Of a stretch of DNA of 64,000 nt, positions 37,065 through 45,341 are shown in pieces (position 1 is the first letter of the stretch; each line of letters begins with the position of its first letter). The translations under genes were made by a program, and so were the position numbers. The notes below the pieces were generated by a model. It ran no database searches and was not told where the DNA came from. It saw only the letters and a list, made by a program, of their open reading frames with translations. Source of the DNA: Methylotuvimicrobium buryatense 5G (GTDB taxonomy: Bacteria; Pseudomonadota; Gammaproteobacteria; Methylococcales; Methylomonadaceae); contig NZ_KB455575.1 of NCBI RefSeq assembly GCF_000341735.1, forward strand, positions 3,761,014 to 3,825,013, read 5' to 3'.

Positions 37065-38006
37065 ATGGCTACCTTATTCTGGCTACAGACAGGCGCCTGT
37101 GGCGGCGATTCGCTGGCGCTATTGAGTGCTGAATCACCGAGCCTCGAACAAATTTTTTCGGCTCACGGCGTTGAATTGCTATGGCACCCCTCGTTGTCCA
37201 ACGCGTCGATGCGCGAGCACGACGCGCTGCTCGAACGCATCGTCAACGGCGAACAAGCGTTGGACATACTTTGCGTCGAAGGCAGCATCGTCACGGCCCC
37301 GCGCGGTACCGGTCTGTACGACAGCTACCGCGGCCGGGCGCGCATGGACATCGCGCGTGAATTGGCAGAGCGGGCCGGTACGGTCGTCGCGATGGGCACC
37401 TGTGCTGCCTACGGTGGCGTTCATGCCGCGGCGCCGAATCCGGGCGATTGTATCGGCCTGCAATACAACCGTTCGACTCCGGGCGGTCTGTTGCCGCCGG
37501 AGTGGCGTTCGCGCGAGGGCCTTCCTGTCGTCAACGTCTCCGGTTGCCCGGCACATCCCCACGCCATGACCCAGACGCTGGCCTGGCTCGCCGCCGGACT
37601 GCCGTTGCCGCTGGACGAACTGAATCGTCCTAAGGCGTTCTTCAATACCGTCGTTCATCAGGGGTGTACGCGTAACGAGTATCACGAATACGACATCGAA
37701 GAAAACGAACCGGGCGGGCGCGCCTGTCTGTTTTTCAATCTCGGCTGCCAAGGGCCGATGACGCAGGCGGTATGCAACAGCGATCTGTGGAACGGCACCA
37801 GCAGCAAGACTCGCGCCGGTGTGCCTTGTTTCGGTTGCACGTCGCCGAGCTTCCCTCGCGACACCGATTTGTTCCTGACTGAGAAAATCGGCGACATTCC
37901 GTTGCGCTTGCCGCTGGGCGTCGAACGTCCCCGGTACATGGCATACAAGAATCTTGCCCGCGCCGCTGCGCCGGAACGCGTCAAAGACAAGAAAATGGAC
38001 GTTTGA
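37065..38006 (+). CDS. [NiFe]-hydrogenase small subunit, cytosolic type
   Basis: Electron-transfer subunit of a [NiFe] hydrogenase, 313 residues, with neither Tat signal nor C-terminal anchor, so cytosolic as in group 2 enzymes. Proximal-cluster ligands appear as C12 with Asp15 (GACGGDS), GTCAAYGG and SGCPAHP: the second usual cysteine is an aspartate. The other clusters are represented by HQGCTRNEY, CLFFNLGCQGPMTQAVC and PCFGCTSPSF. ELLWHPSLS is group-2-like. It is the first gene of a four-gene operon and ends one base before the large-subunit start. Confidence 0.9.
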   Translation: MATLFWLQTGACGGDSLALLSAESPSLEQIFSAHGVELLWHPSLSNASMREHDALLERIVNGEQALDILCVEGSIVTAPRGTGLYDSYRGRARMDIARELAERAGTVVAMGTCAAYGGVHAAAPNPGDCIGLQYNRSTPGGLLPPEWRSREGLPVVNVSGCPAHPHAMTQTLAWLAAGLPLPLDELNRPKAFFNTVVHQGCTRNEYHEYDIEENEPGGRACLFFNLGCQGPMTQAVCNSDLWNGTSSKTRAGVPCFGCTSPSFPRDTDLFLTEKIGDIPLRLPLGVERPRYMAYKNLARAAAPERVKDKKMDV

Positions 38007-38007
38007 G

Positions 38008-39537
38008 ATGGCTACGATTGAAGTCAACATCAATTTGAACCGCGTCGAGGGAGACCTCGAAATCGCTTTGGTGCTCGACGACGGCGTCGTCACGGAAGCT
38101 CGGACCATCGGCACACTGTATCGCGGTTTCGAGCAGATCATGATGGGCAGGGCGCCCCGCGATGCGTTGGTGATCACGCCGCGGGTCTGCGGCATTTGCG
38201 GTACGGCTCATCTTTACTCGGCAGTGCTCGCGCTCGAACATGCCTGGCGGACGCCGGTGCCGCCGAATGCGACGCGCATCCGCAATCTTTGCCTGATTGC
38301 CGAAGGTATACAGAACGATTTACGTCAAACCTTTCTGTTTTTCGCGCCCGATTTTTGCCATCGGCGTTATAGTCAGCACAGCTGGTTCGACGATGCGGTC
38401 GACGCTTTCGAACCGTTTCGCGGTTCGATTTATCTCGAAACGTTGGCTCAAACGCGGAAAGCGGTCGAAATCGTCGCGCATTTCGGCGGGCAATGGCCGC
38501 ATTCATCCTATATGATACCCGGCGGCGTGACGACGCCGGCCGATCTGCGCCGGCTGTTGGCCTGCCGCTCGGTATTGGATGAGATTCAGCGCTGGTACGA
38601 ACGGCGCGTCATCGGCGCTTCGCTCGACGATTGGCTGGCCTTGGAAGATGCCGAGCGCTATTTCGCTTGGCTCGATACGCCGGCGCATGCCGGCAGCGCG
38701 CTGGGTTTGATGAGCCGCGCGGCCCGCTCGCTCGGCCTACACCTGTGCGCCTCGGGTACGCCGCACATGCTCAGCTATGGCGCCTGGTGCGATCCCGACC
38801 GTTGGTCCGCGCCGCACGACGCGCGTGTGCTGCCGGGCGGTTTCTACGACGGCGGAAGCGGCACGGTCGGGCCATACGATCAACAACTGATCAATGAGCA
38901 CGTTCGTCATTCCTGGTTCCGGCCTTATGACGGCGGGCGGCATCCGTGGAACGGCGAAACCGTCCCCGATTTTCAGCCGAACAGCGACCGCTACACTTGG
39001 GCGAAGGCGCCGCGCTACGGCGATAAGGTGGTGCAGACCGGACCGTTGGCCGAGCTGCTAATCGGCGGCGATGCACTGATTGCGTCGCTGCACCAAGCCG
39101 AAGGCGGCAGCGCTTGGCTTCGGCAATTCGCGCGGGTCAGGCGAATCGCCGTCGAATTGAAGCAAGCGCGACTGATACTCGACGAGTTAACAGCGAATCT
39201 ACACGAGCCGCATATTTTGAATCCGGCCAAAACACAGGAAACCGACGGAGAAGGATACGGTCTGATCATGGCCGCGCGCGGGGCGCTCGGGCACTGGCTC
39301 AAAATCAAAGACGGTGTCATCGAAAAATATCAAATCATCACGCCAACCGCGTGGAACGCCTCTCCTAGAGACAGCGGAGGATTGCCGGGGCATTGGGAGC
39401 AAAGCCTAGTCGGACTGAGCGTTCAGGATCCGGACGATCCCGTAGAAATCGGGCATGTCATTCGCTCCCACGATCCGTGCCTAGTGTGCACGGTACATGT
39501 GCTGAACACCGGCACGAGGCTACGTTTCGGGCCATGA
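38008..39537 (+). CDS. [NiFe]-hydrogenase large subunit
   Basis: Carries the Ni-Fe active site; 509 residues. The N-terminal ligand motif is RVCGICGTAH (C61, C64) and the C-terminal one DPCLVCTVH (C491, C494), all four cysteines present. After the final His497 a 12-residue tail (VLNTGTRLRFGP) remains, the piece normally removed by a maturation protease, and that protease gene follows directly with an ATGA overlap. Start at 38008 (MATIEVNINLNRVEGD); an 18-residue upstream extension overlaps the small-subunit gene and is unlikely. Classification within group 2 needs a tree. Confidence 0.93.
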   Translation: MATIEVNINLNRVEGDLEIALVLDDGVVTEARTIGTLYRGFEQIMMGRAPRDALVITPRVCGICGTAHLYSAVLALEHAWRTPVPPNATRIRNLCLIAEGIQNDLRQTFLFFAPDFCHRRYSQHSWFDDAVDAFEPFRGSIYLETLAQTRKAVEIVAHFGGQWPHSSYMIPGGVTTPADLRRLLACRSVLDEIQRWYERRVIGASLDDWLALEDAERYFAWLDTPAHAGSALGLMSRAARSLGLHLCASGTPHMLSYGAWCDPDRWSAPHDARVLPGGFYDGGSGTVGPYDQQLINEHVRHSWFRPYDGGRHPWNGETVPDFQPNSDRYTWAKAPRYGDKVVQTGPLAELLIGGDALIASLHQAEGGSAWLRQFARVRRIAVELKQARLILDELTANLHEPHILNPAKTQETDGEGYGLIMAARGALGHWLKIKDGVIEKYQIITPTAWNASPRDSGGLPGHWEQSLVGLSVQDPDDPVEIGHVIRSHDPCLVCTVHVLNTGTRLRFGP

Positions 39538-40001
39538 GTAATCGGCAATTATGTCATATCGTTTGCTTCGGTAATCCGCTCCACGGTGATGACGGTTTCG
39601 GTCCGGCGGTTTACCAACGGCTAGCGGCGCTGCCGCTGCCGGATAACGTGCGCGTGTTCGACGCCGGAACGCCCGGTCTGGCGGCATTAGCGCTATTTCA
39701 AGGATGCCATGAGGTGATGATCGTCGACGCCGTCGCATCGGGCGGCATACCAGGGAAATTAAGCCGATTATCGCCGAATGTTGTTACGGCCGAAATCACG
39801 TTACCGGGCCACGGCATCGGCGTAGGCTATTTGTTAAAGGCCGTTGCCGCGTTGCCGGACTGCCCACGCATCGAGATCATCGCAGCGGAAATCCTTGGAG
39901 CGGCACCGTTCCGTCCGGGCTTGTCAAAACCGGTGCGCCAAGCTGTCGACGATGCCTTCGTTCTACTGGAAAAATATGCCGAGCAAGTTTCCCGTCAATG
40001 A
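39534..40001 (+). CDS. Hydrogenase maturation endopeptidase (HyaD/HupD family)
   Basis: Cleaves the C-terminal tail of the large subunit after nickel insertion. The 155-residue protein has the family marks: VCFGNPLHGDDGFGPAV with the metal-binding acidic residue, VFDAGTPGLAAL, and MIVDAVASGG. Its ATG overlaps the large-subunit stop (ATGA), so translation is coupled. No hypABCDEF genes are in the window, so general maturation must come from elsewhere in the genome. Confidence 0.88.
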   Translation: MSNRQLCHIVCFGNPLHGDDGFGPAVYQRLAALPLPDNVRVFDAGTPGLAALALFQGCHEVMIVDAVASGGIPGKLSRLSPNVVTAEITLPGHGIGVGYLLKAVAALPDCPRIEIIAAEILGAAPFRPGLSKPVRQAVDDAFVLLEKYAEQVSRQ

Positions 40002-42645
40002 ATCGCACCTAAATGAGGAACTGACGCGTTTGCGGGTCGAAGTCGAAGCGCTTCGAATCGCCAACGCGGCGCTCGAGCAACAATTGTCGATCGACGCCAA
40101 GCAGGCCGATTCGATGCTGCGGGTGCTCGAAATACGTAGTAACGAGCTAAAGGAAGCCAACCTACATCAGCTGAATCAAAGTAATTTCATCCGTCGCGTC
40201 ATGGATTCGACCGGCGCGATGATGATCGTGCTGGGACCTGATGGGCATATACGCCAAGTCAATCGGCGTTGCGCGCAGGAGTTGTCCGGAACCGATTCGA
40301 TTCCGGACAATCGCGTGCTGGACGACTGGTTGCATCCCGACGAACGACAAGCGCTTGTCGCACAAGCGATCGGTTTGCCGTGGCCCGTTTTTTCTCCGCT
40401 GTTCGAAGTCGTGCGGCGTTCGGGTTCCTATGCCGCTGAGCACCGTCTGGGAAGCCGCGACGGAAGCTATCGCCATTATTGGTTTGAGGCGAGTCTGCAA
40501 CACAACCCTCAAGGCAAAGAAGAAGGCGCCGTCATTTGCGCGAGCGATATCACGCGGCTCAAACAACAACAAGAGCGATTGAGCCGAAGCGAAAAACGCC
40601 TGAAAGAGGCGCAAAAAATCGCCCGCCTGGGGCATTGGGAAATGGATTTGACGTGCGACAAACTCACTTGGTCGGAGGAAGTGTGTATTATTTTCGAGCT
40701 CGATTCGGCTTCGATACCCCGTAACTATGCGGACTTTCTCGAACTCGTCTATCCAGCCGACCGGGCCGCAGTCGACCGGGCTTTCACATCCGCCCTAAGC
40801 ACGCATGGTTCTTACGACATCGAACATCGTCTGTTAGCGGCCGGCGGACAAATTAAGTGGATACACGAACGGTGCGTCATCTACTATGACGATGCCGGGC
40901 GGGCTTTACGGTTGGTCGGAACGATTCAGGATATCACCGAGCAACGCTTGGCCGAAGAGCAGTTGCGTCTTGCGGCGAGCGTCTTCGACAATAGCCTGAA
41001 TGGCATTCTAATCACCGATGCGAATACGCGCATCGTCAAGGTCAACCGCATGTTCAGCGAAGTCATGGGCTATTCGTCCGACGAGGTGTTGGGACAAAAA
41101 CCGAGCTTGCTGAAATCCGAGCACCACGATAAGCAATTTTATCGCAGTCTGTGGGCCGCACTCGAACGGGACGGCAAATGGCAGGGTGAGATTTGGGACC
41201 GGCGTAAGAACGGCGAACTGATACCACTGTGGCAAAATATATCGTCGGTGCGCGACGCCATCGGACGCGTGACGCACTATATCAGCGTCTTTTACGATTT
41301 AACCCAACAAAAGCAAAGCGCGAAACATATCTACCATCTGGCCTATTACGATGCCTTGACCGAACTACCGAACCGGCAGTTATTCAACGAGCGCTGCGAG
41401 CATGCACTGGAGAGGGCGAATCGCGACTACCATCCGCTGGCAGTTTTGTTTCTTGATCTGGACCGGTTCAAGCACGTCAACGACAGTCTCGGGCATCCGG
41501 CCGGAGACGAGCTTTTGCGCATGGTCGCACACGCAATCAAGAGTTCTTTGCGCCAAGACGATACGGTCGCGCGCTTGGGTGGCGACGAATTCATCATTTT
41601 GCTCGAAAATACCGGGAGCCGCTCCGATGTCGAACAGGTCGCCCTCAAAATCATTGCGCACCTCTCTAGACCTTTCATCGTTCAAGGCCATAAGCTGGAG
41701 ATCGGCACGTCGATAGGCATCAGTTGTTATCCTGAGGATGGCAAAGACACCATGTCCTTAATCAAACACGCCGATCTTGCGATGTATCGAGCCAAGGAAA
41801 AAGGACGCGGTAATTTTCAGTTTTACGAAACGTATCTAACTACGCGCGCGAAAGAACGTCTTTTTCTCGAAAGTGAGCTGCGCGACGCACTGGAACGCCA
41901 GGAATTCCATCTTCATTACCAACCGCAATTCGCCTTATCCGGCGGCGAATTGATCGGAGCCGAGGCTTTATTGCGCTGGAATCATCACGAGCACGGCCTG
42001 ATCGCGCCCGACAAGTTCATTCCGATCGCCGAGGAATCGGGGCTGATCGTCGCGATCGGCGAATGGGTGCTATCGGCCGCATGCAGTCAGGCCAAGGCAT
42101 GGCTCGACGCCGGTTACGCATTCAAACAGGTCGCGGTCAATCTGTCCGGCGCGCAGATCGAACGCAGCGATATTTTGGCAACGGTCGGCAACGTCCTTGC
42201 AACAACGGGACTGCCTCCCCGGCACCTAGAGCTCGAAATCACCGAAACCTATATCATGCGTCAAGCGAAACAGAACGTTCGTATCATGGAAGAGCTTCGC
42301 GCATTGGGCGTGAGCCTGGCGATCGATGATTTCGGAACCGGGCAGTCGTCGCTCAGTTATTTGAAACGCCTGCCGGTCGACAAGTTGAAAATCGACCGTT
42401 CATTCGTGATGGATATTCCGCAAGATAGCAATGATATGGCCATTACCCGAGCGATTCTCGCACTCGGACACAGTTTGAAACTAACCGTTTTGGCCGAGGG
42501 TGTCGAAACCGCAGAACAAGCGGCTTTTCTTAACGAATTAAAATGCGACGAAGTGCAGGGCTATTATTACAGCCGCCCGCTGGACGCCGAAAGCTTCCGG
42601 AAGCTATTGGCCAAGCAAAAGTTCGATGCAGATCTTTTTGATTGA
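39976..42645 (+). CDS. PAS-PAS-PAS-GGDEF-EAL cyclic-di-GMP protein
   Basis: An 889-residue signalling protein without membrane segments. A coiled-coil start (about 8-65), three PAS-type domains (about 70-200, 215-335, 345-460), a GGDEF domain with an intact GGDEF at about 535 (ARLGGDEFIILLE) and an EAL domain with intact EALLRW at about 661. Both synthesis and breakdown of c-di-GMP are possible. The start at 39976 has GGA 9 bases upstream and overlaps the protease gene by 26 bases. The overlap with hydrogenase genes suggests that it reads out hydrogenase activity. Confidence 0.9.
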   Translation: MPSKFPVNESHLNEELTRLRVEVEALRIANAALEQQLSIDAKQADSMLRVLEIRSNELKEANLHQLNQSNFIRRVMDSTGAMMIVLGPDGHIRQVNRRCAQELSGTDSIPDNRVLDDWLHPDERQALVAQAIGLPWPVFSPLFEVVRRSGSYAAEHRLGSRDGSYRHYWFEASLQHNPQGKEEGAVICASDITRLKQQQERLSRSEKRLKEAQKIARLGHWEMDLTCDKLTWSEEVCIIFELDSASIPRNYADFLELVYPADRAAVDRAFTSALSTHGSYDIEHRLLAAGGQIKWIHERCVIYYDDAGRALRLVGTIQDITEQRLAEEQLRLAASVFDNSLNGILITDANTRIVKVNRMFSEVMGYSSDEVLGQKPSLLKSEHHDKQFYRSLWAALERDGKWQGEIWDRRKNGELIPLWQNISSVRDAIGRVTHYISVFYDLTQQKQSAKHIYHLAYYDALTELPNRQLFNERCEHALERANRDYHPLAVLFLDLDRFKHVNDSLGHPAGDELLRMVAHAIKSSLRQDDTVARLGGDEFIILLENTGSRSDVEQVALKIIAHLSRPFIVQGHKLEIGTSIGISCYPEDGKDTMSLIKHADLAMYRAKEKGRGNFQFYETYLTTRAKERLFLESELRDALERQEFHLHYQPQFALSGGELIGAEALLRWNHHEHGLIAPDKFIPIAEESGLIVAIGEWVLSAACSQAKAWLDAGYAFKQVAVNLSGAQIERSDILATVGNVLATTGLPPRHLELEITETYIMRQAKQNVRIMEELRALGVSLAIDDFGTGQSSLSYLKRLPVDKLKIDRSFVMDIPQDSNDMAITRAILALGHSLKLTVLAEGVETAEQAAFLNELKCDEVQGYYYSRPLDAESFRKLLAKQKFDADLFD

Positions 42646-42655
42646 AGCCGGGTAC

Positions 42656-42761
42656 GCTAGGTGAGGGGCCAGCATGGAGCTGGCATAGAGCCTACATGGA
42701 CGTATTCACGGCGTCCTTTGACGGGGACCCCGGTGCCGAATTTTGAACTCCGATGGGTATA
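42656..42761. repeat. Inverted-repeat element R3, copy 3 (left end lost)
   Basis: ACGCTAGGTGAGGGGCCAGC, then the shared CCTACATGGACGTATTCACG and the right terminus ending CGATGGGTATA. Its left terminal repeat is missing; it starts with the same ACGCTAGGTGAGG text that forms the target of the 134-bp element at 31031 (other strand). Confidence 0.55.
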
Positions 42762-43076
42762 GTCATCGCGATATGGATACATACTTTGGGAGATAGGTGT
42801 CTATTTGCTTCTAGATGAAAGAAAAATGAAAGGAAAAATGGATAAATTTATATTCGAAGACGCCAATTAATGAAGTCTTTGGAAAATCATGCAGGGTATT
42901 TTTATGGAGTAATTTTTCGTAAATCAAGATTAGGCGGGCTGAAATAAGTAGCGGAATGCCGAAATATGAAATGCGGAAATTATGTCCGGATTAACCCGAA
43001 TGGCAATGAAAAATATGGAAGTTTAGCCTTGCCATTTTTTGCAAAATAATGTTCTTTCATCCTCTAGGAGGTCATT

Positions 43077-43268
43077 ATGATTCATGCGAACAAGTTGCAT
43101 AAAATATTTCATCAACGTGCAGTTTTGAAAGCCGGATCTGAAGATCAGTCGCACTTGAAACAATCAACAGAACCGAAAGCCGATACAATGTCGATTTTCG
43201 AAAAGATTGTCAGAAAAGAGTGCAGAACCTTGATTCGATATATTTTCCATAACGCTGGTGGCCGATAA
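43077..43268 (+). CDS. Small basic protein, 63 aa, with perfect ribosome site
   Basis: Not recognised. The ATG is preceded by TAGGAGGTCATT, an ideal Shine-Dalgarno at ideal spacing. The product is basic and soluble (MIHANKLHKIFHQRAVLK..., ending RYIFHNAGGR) with one cysteine. A perfect hairpin at 43277-43315 closes the unit. Strong translation signal plus terminator suggest an abundant small protein, or a translated small RNA. No relatives known to me. Confidence 0.55.
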   Translation: MIHANKLHKIFHQRAVLKAGSEDQSHLKQSTEPKADTMSIFEKIVRKECRTLIRYIFHNAGGR

Positions 43269-43276
43269 CGGTCCCA

Positions 43277-43315
43277 AAGGGAGCAGGTTAAATTATTAAT
43301 TAAACCTGCTCCCTT
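43277..43315 (+). terminator. Hairpin terminator after the 63-aa gene
   Basis: AAGGGAGCAGGTT and AACCTGCTCCCTT form a 13-base perfect stem around an AT-only loop, 8 bases after the stop codon. Confidence 0.6.
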
Positions 43316-43456
43316 CATGTGTAAATGCTTGACTGCAAGCCCCGCTTTGTTGATATCAAATGTAAATCCTGACCTTTAGCTCAATGGAAGTGAGCATGAG
43401 TTTTCCGAAAATACGCTATCCTTAAAAAACCTGACACTAAACCAGGAGATGCGGCG

Positions 43457-44437
43457 ATGGACCGCTTTGAACGAATCTACCAATTACACACCATCCTATC
43501 CGGTCGCCGAACGCCGGTTTCCAATGCCCAATTACAGGAAAAACTCGAATGCAGCGAAGCGACCGTAAAGCGGTTGCTAACACTCATGCGCGACCACTTC
43601 GACGCGCCGATCGCCTACGACCGTAAACGCAACGGTTATTATTACGACACCGAAGCCGGCGAACACCCTTACGAACTGCCCGGCTTATGGTTCAATGCCG
43701 AGGAATTATGGGGCTTGCTGACCTGCCATACCATGCTGCGCAAAATATCGCCGGGCCTGTTCGGCGAGCAAATCGCCCAACTGCAAAACCGGATCGAAAA
43801 ACTTCTCGCGTTAGATCGAAGCAGCGCCGAACGCAAACTGGAATGCATTAAAATCGTCCCGATCGCCTCGCGACAAAAAGTTCGAAATCCATGGTTCGCC
43901 AAAATCGCCGGCTCGCTATTCGATAATAAACGCCTCGATTTGGTCTACGACGCGCGTAGCGACGGACAAATAACCACACGCAGCGTATCCCCGCAAAATC
44001 TAGTTTACTACCGGGACAACTGGTACCTTGACGCGTGGTGTCACTTTAGAAGAGAACTGCGCACCTTCGCACTGGAACGCATTAAAACCGCCGCCCGCCA
44101 AGAAATACCCTCCCAAAACGTCGATCGACAGCAACTCGAAGATTATTTCAGTTCCTCCTACGGCATCTTCTCCGGCAAAGCCGAACACACCGCAAAACTG
44201 AAATTCACGCCCGAACGCGCCCGCTGGGTCGCCGACGAACAATGGCATCCGAAACAAACCGGCCGCTGGCACGAAGACGGCAGTTACGAATTGAGCATAC
44301 CCTTCGGCGATCACCGCGAGCTGTTGATGGACATCCTCCGCAATGGCGCCGAAGTCGAAATTTTGGAACCTGCCTTTTTACGCGAAGCCGTGATCGAGCA
44401 AATTCAAAAAATGGCGAAAATTTATCAAAAAGAATAA
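43457..44437 (+). CDS. HTH-WYL domain transcriptional regulator
   Basis: A 326-residue regulator: N-terminal winged helix (MDRFERIYQLHTILSGRRTP, with ECSEATVKRLLTLMRD as recognition region), then a WYL domain (DARSDGQITTRSVSPQNLVY, NWYLDAWCHFRRELRTFALERI) and a C-terminal WCX extension. WYL regulators often sit beside CRISPR-Cas or other defence loci and sense nucleic acid ligands. Here it lies 0.8 kb upstream of the cas relic, on the same strand, and is a plausible regulator of the locus. AGGAG lies 10 bases before the ATG. Confidence 0.88.
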   Translation: MDRFERIYQLHTILSGRRTPVSNAQLQEKLECSEATVKRLLTLMRDHFDAPIAYDRKRNGYYYDTEAGEHPYELPGLWFNAEELWGLLTCHTMLRKISPGLFGEQIAQLQNRIEKLLALDRSSAERKLECIKIVPIASRQKVRNPWFAKIAGSLFDNKRLDLVYDARSDGQITTRSVSPQNLVYYRDNWYLDAWCHFRRELRTFALERIKTAARQEIPSQNVDRQQLEDYFSSSYGIFSGKAEHTAKLKFTPERARWVADEQWHPKQTGRWHEDGSYELSIPFGDHRELLMDILRNGAEVEILEPAFLREAVIEQIQKMAKIYQKE

Positions 44438-44439
44438 GT

Positions 44440-44462
44440 ACCGTATCACGCTTTGATACGGT
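44440..44462 (+). terminator. Hairpin after the WYL gene
   Basis: ACCGTATC and GATACGGT form an 8-base stem, three bases after the WYL stop. No T-run; weak terminator candidate. Confidence 0.35.
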
Positions 44463-44504
44463 GGCTATGCATAATGACCAACTAGATCGGTAGACGAGGA
44501 CGAA

Positions 44505-44567
44505 ATGAACCATAAATTCGATGCTGGATTAAAACCAAAATGTTCATTCCAAATGAAAGTGCTATGA
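44505..44567 (+). CDS. 20-codon mini-ORF coupled to the antitoxin gene
   Basis: Reads MNHKFDAGLKPKCSFQMKVL and stops in ATGA with the start of the next gene; GAGGACG precedes its ATG. It may be a leader peptide or a relic of an older gene start. Weak support. Confidence 0.3.
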   Translation: MNHKFDAGLKPKCSFQMKVL

Positions 44568-44803
44568 AATTTTTCAATACAACTCAAGCCAAACATCTAT
44601 TGAAGCAGACTCTCGATATTGCCCAGCAAGAGCCGGTTATTATCCAAAAGCACCGAAAATATTTTGCGGTTTTATTGTCGTCTGCCCGTTACTCGGAATT
44701 GCTTGCATACGAAGACAAGTACCTGCACAACTTGGCTGTTTTGGTCGAGAAAGAAGGCTTCATCGGTACCGAGGCCAGCCGAAATCTGTTGGATAGTATT
44801 TGA
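44564..44803 (+). CDS. Phd/YefM-like antitoxin
   Basis: A 79-residue protein beginning MKFFNTTQAKHLLKQTLDIA, followed by QEPVIIQKHRKYFAVLLSSA, the N-terminal DNA-binding pattern of Phd/YefM antitoxins (x-A-xx-xx-x-LL--A--EPV-I-KHG---AVL-S). A recognisable toxin is not next to it: the coupled downstream frame is only 45 codons. It may be an orphan, or may pair with that small frame. Confidence 0.65.
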   Translation: MKFFNTTQAKHLLKQTLDIAQQEPVIIQKHRKYFAVLLSSARYSELLAYEDKYLHNLAVLVEKEGFIGTEASRNLLDSI

Positions 44804-44940
44804 TGCGTCGAATCGATTTCATCCGGCCGGCAGGAGAAATTTTGCGACAATTGGCTAAGTCGGAGCAGCGTATTGCCAAGCAGTTCGAAAACGAATTGCC
44901 GCCTTTTTCGAATGGCTTGATGCAGGCCGAATATATATGA
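44803..44940 (+). CDS. 45-aa frame coupled to the antitoxin gene
   Basis: Starts in TGATG with the antitoxin stop: MRRIDFIRPAGEILRQLAKS then ...QFENELPPFSNGLMQAEYI. Unknown family, basic then acidic. Translational coupling and position are those of a toxin, but it matches none I know; it could also be a degenerate remnant. Confidence 0.4.
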   Translation: MRRIDFIRPAGEILRQLAKSEQRIAKQFENELPPFSNGLMQAEYI

Positions 44941-44959
44941 AAACAATCGGAATCCAATC

Positions 44960-45220
44960 ATGATTTTACATATAACCGACGTCGTGTATCTCGATGATTA
45001 TCGTATAAAACTGGTATTTAACGACGGATTGTCCGGTGTTGCCGATTTACGCAATGCGCTTTGGGGAGAAATGTTTGAACCATTATTGGACCCGAATAAT
45101 TTCAGCCAAATCAGATTAAATCCGGAATTAGGTACCGTTAGCTGGCCCAATGGCGCCGACCTGGCTCCGGAGTTTTTATACACATTGATACAACCGAAAA
45201 ACGAACCCAATGAAAACTGA
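44960..45220 (+). CDS. DUF2442 protein
   Basis: An 86-residue DUF2442 protein: [39 protein letters not shown] and [18 protein letters not shown] are the family pattern. DUF2442 genes usually stand beside a second small gene in toxin-antitoxin-like pairs. Seven bases further begins the cas3 relic, so this gene marks the upstream edge of the CRISPR-Cas locus. Confidence 0.8.
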   Translation: MILHITDVVYLDDYRIKLVFNDGLSGVADLRNALWGEMFEPLLDPNNFSQIRLNPELGTVSWPNGADLAPEFLYTLIQPKNEPNEN

Positions 45221-45227
45221 GGTAGCC

Positions 45228-45341
45228 ATGACCGAAACAGCCGGATATTACAGATACTGGGGCAAAGCCAAACCCGAAGGCGAGTCGGGCCCTGCCTATC
45301 ATTTGCTGCCTTATCATTGTTTGGATGTGGCTTACTTATGA
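45228..45341 (+). pseudogene. N-terminal relic of a second type I-E cas3
   Basis: A 37-codon frame with its own GAGG ribosome site reads ...[16 protein letters not shown]... and [12 protein letters not shown], which is the start of the Cas3 HD domain of the E. coli-like type I-E branch (YWGK...HLL.YHCLDVAAV). It then ends in a stop that overlaps the ATG of the full cas3 gene (ATGA). It is the leftover front end of a replaced cas3. Sequence around it is GC-richer than the block that follows. Confidence 0.75.
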
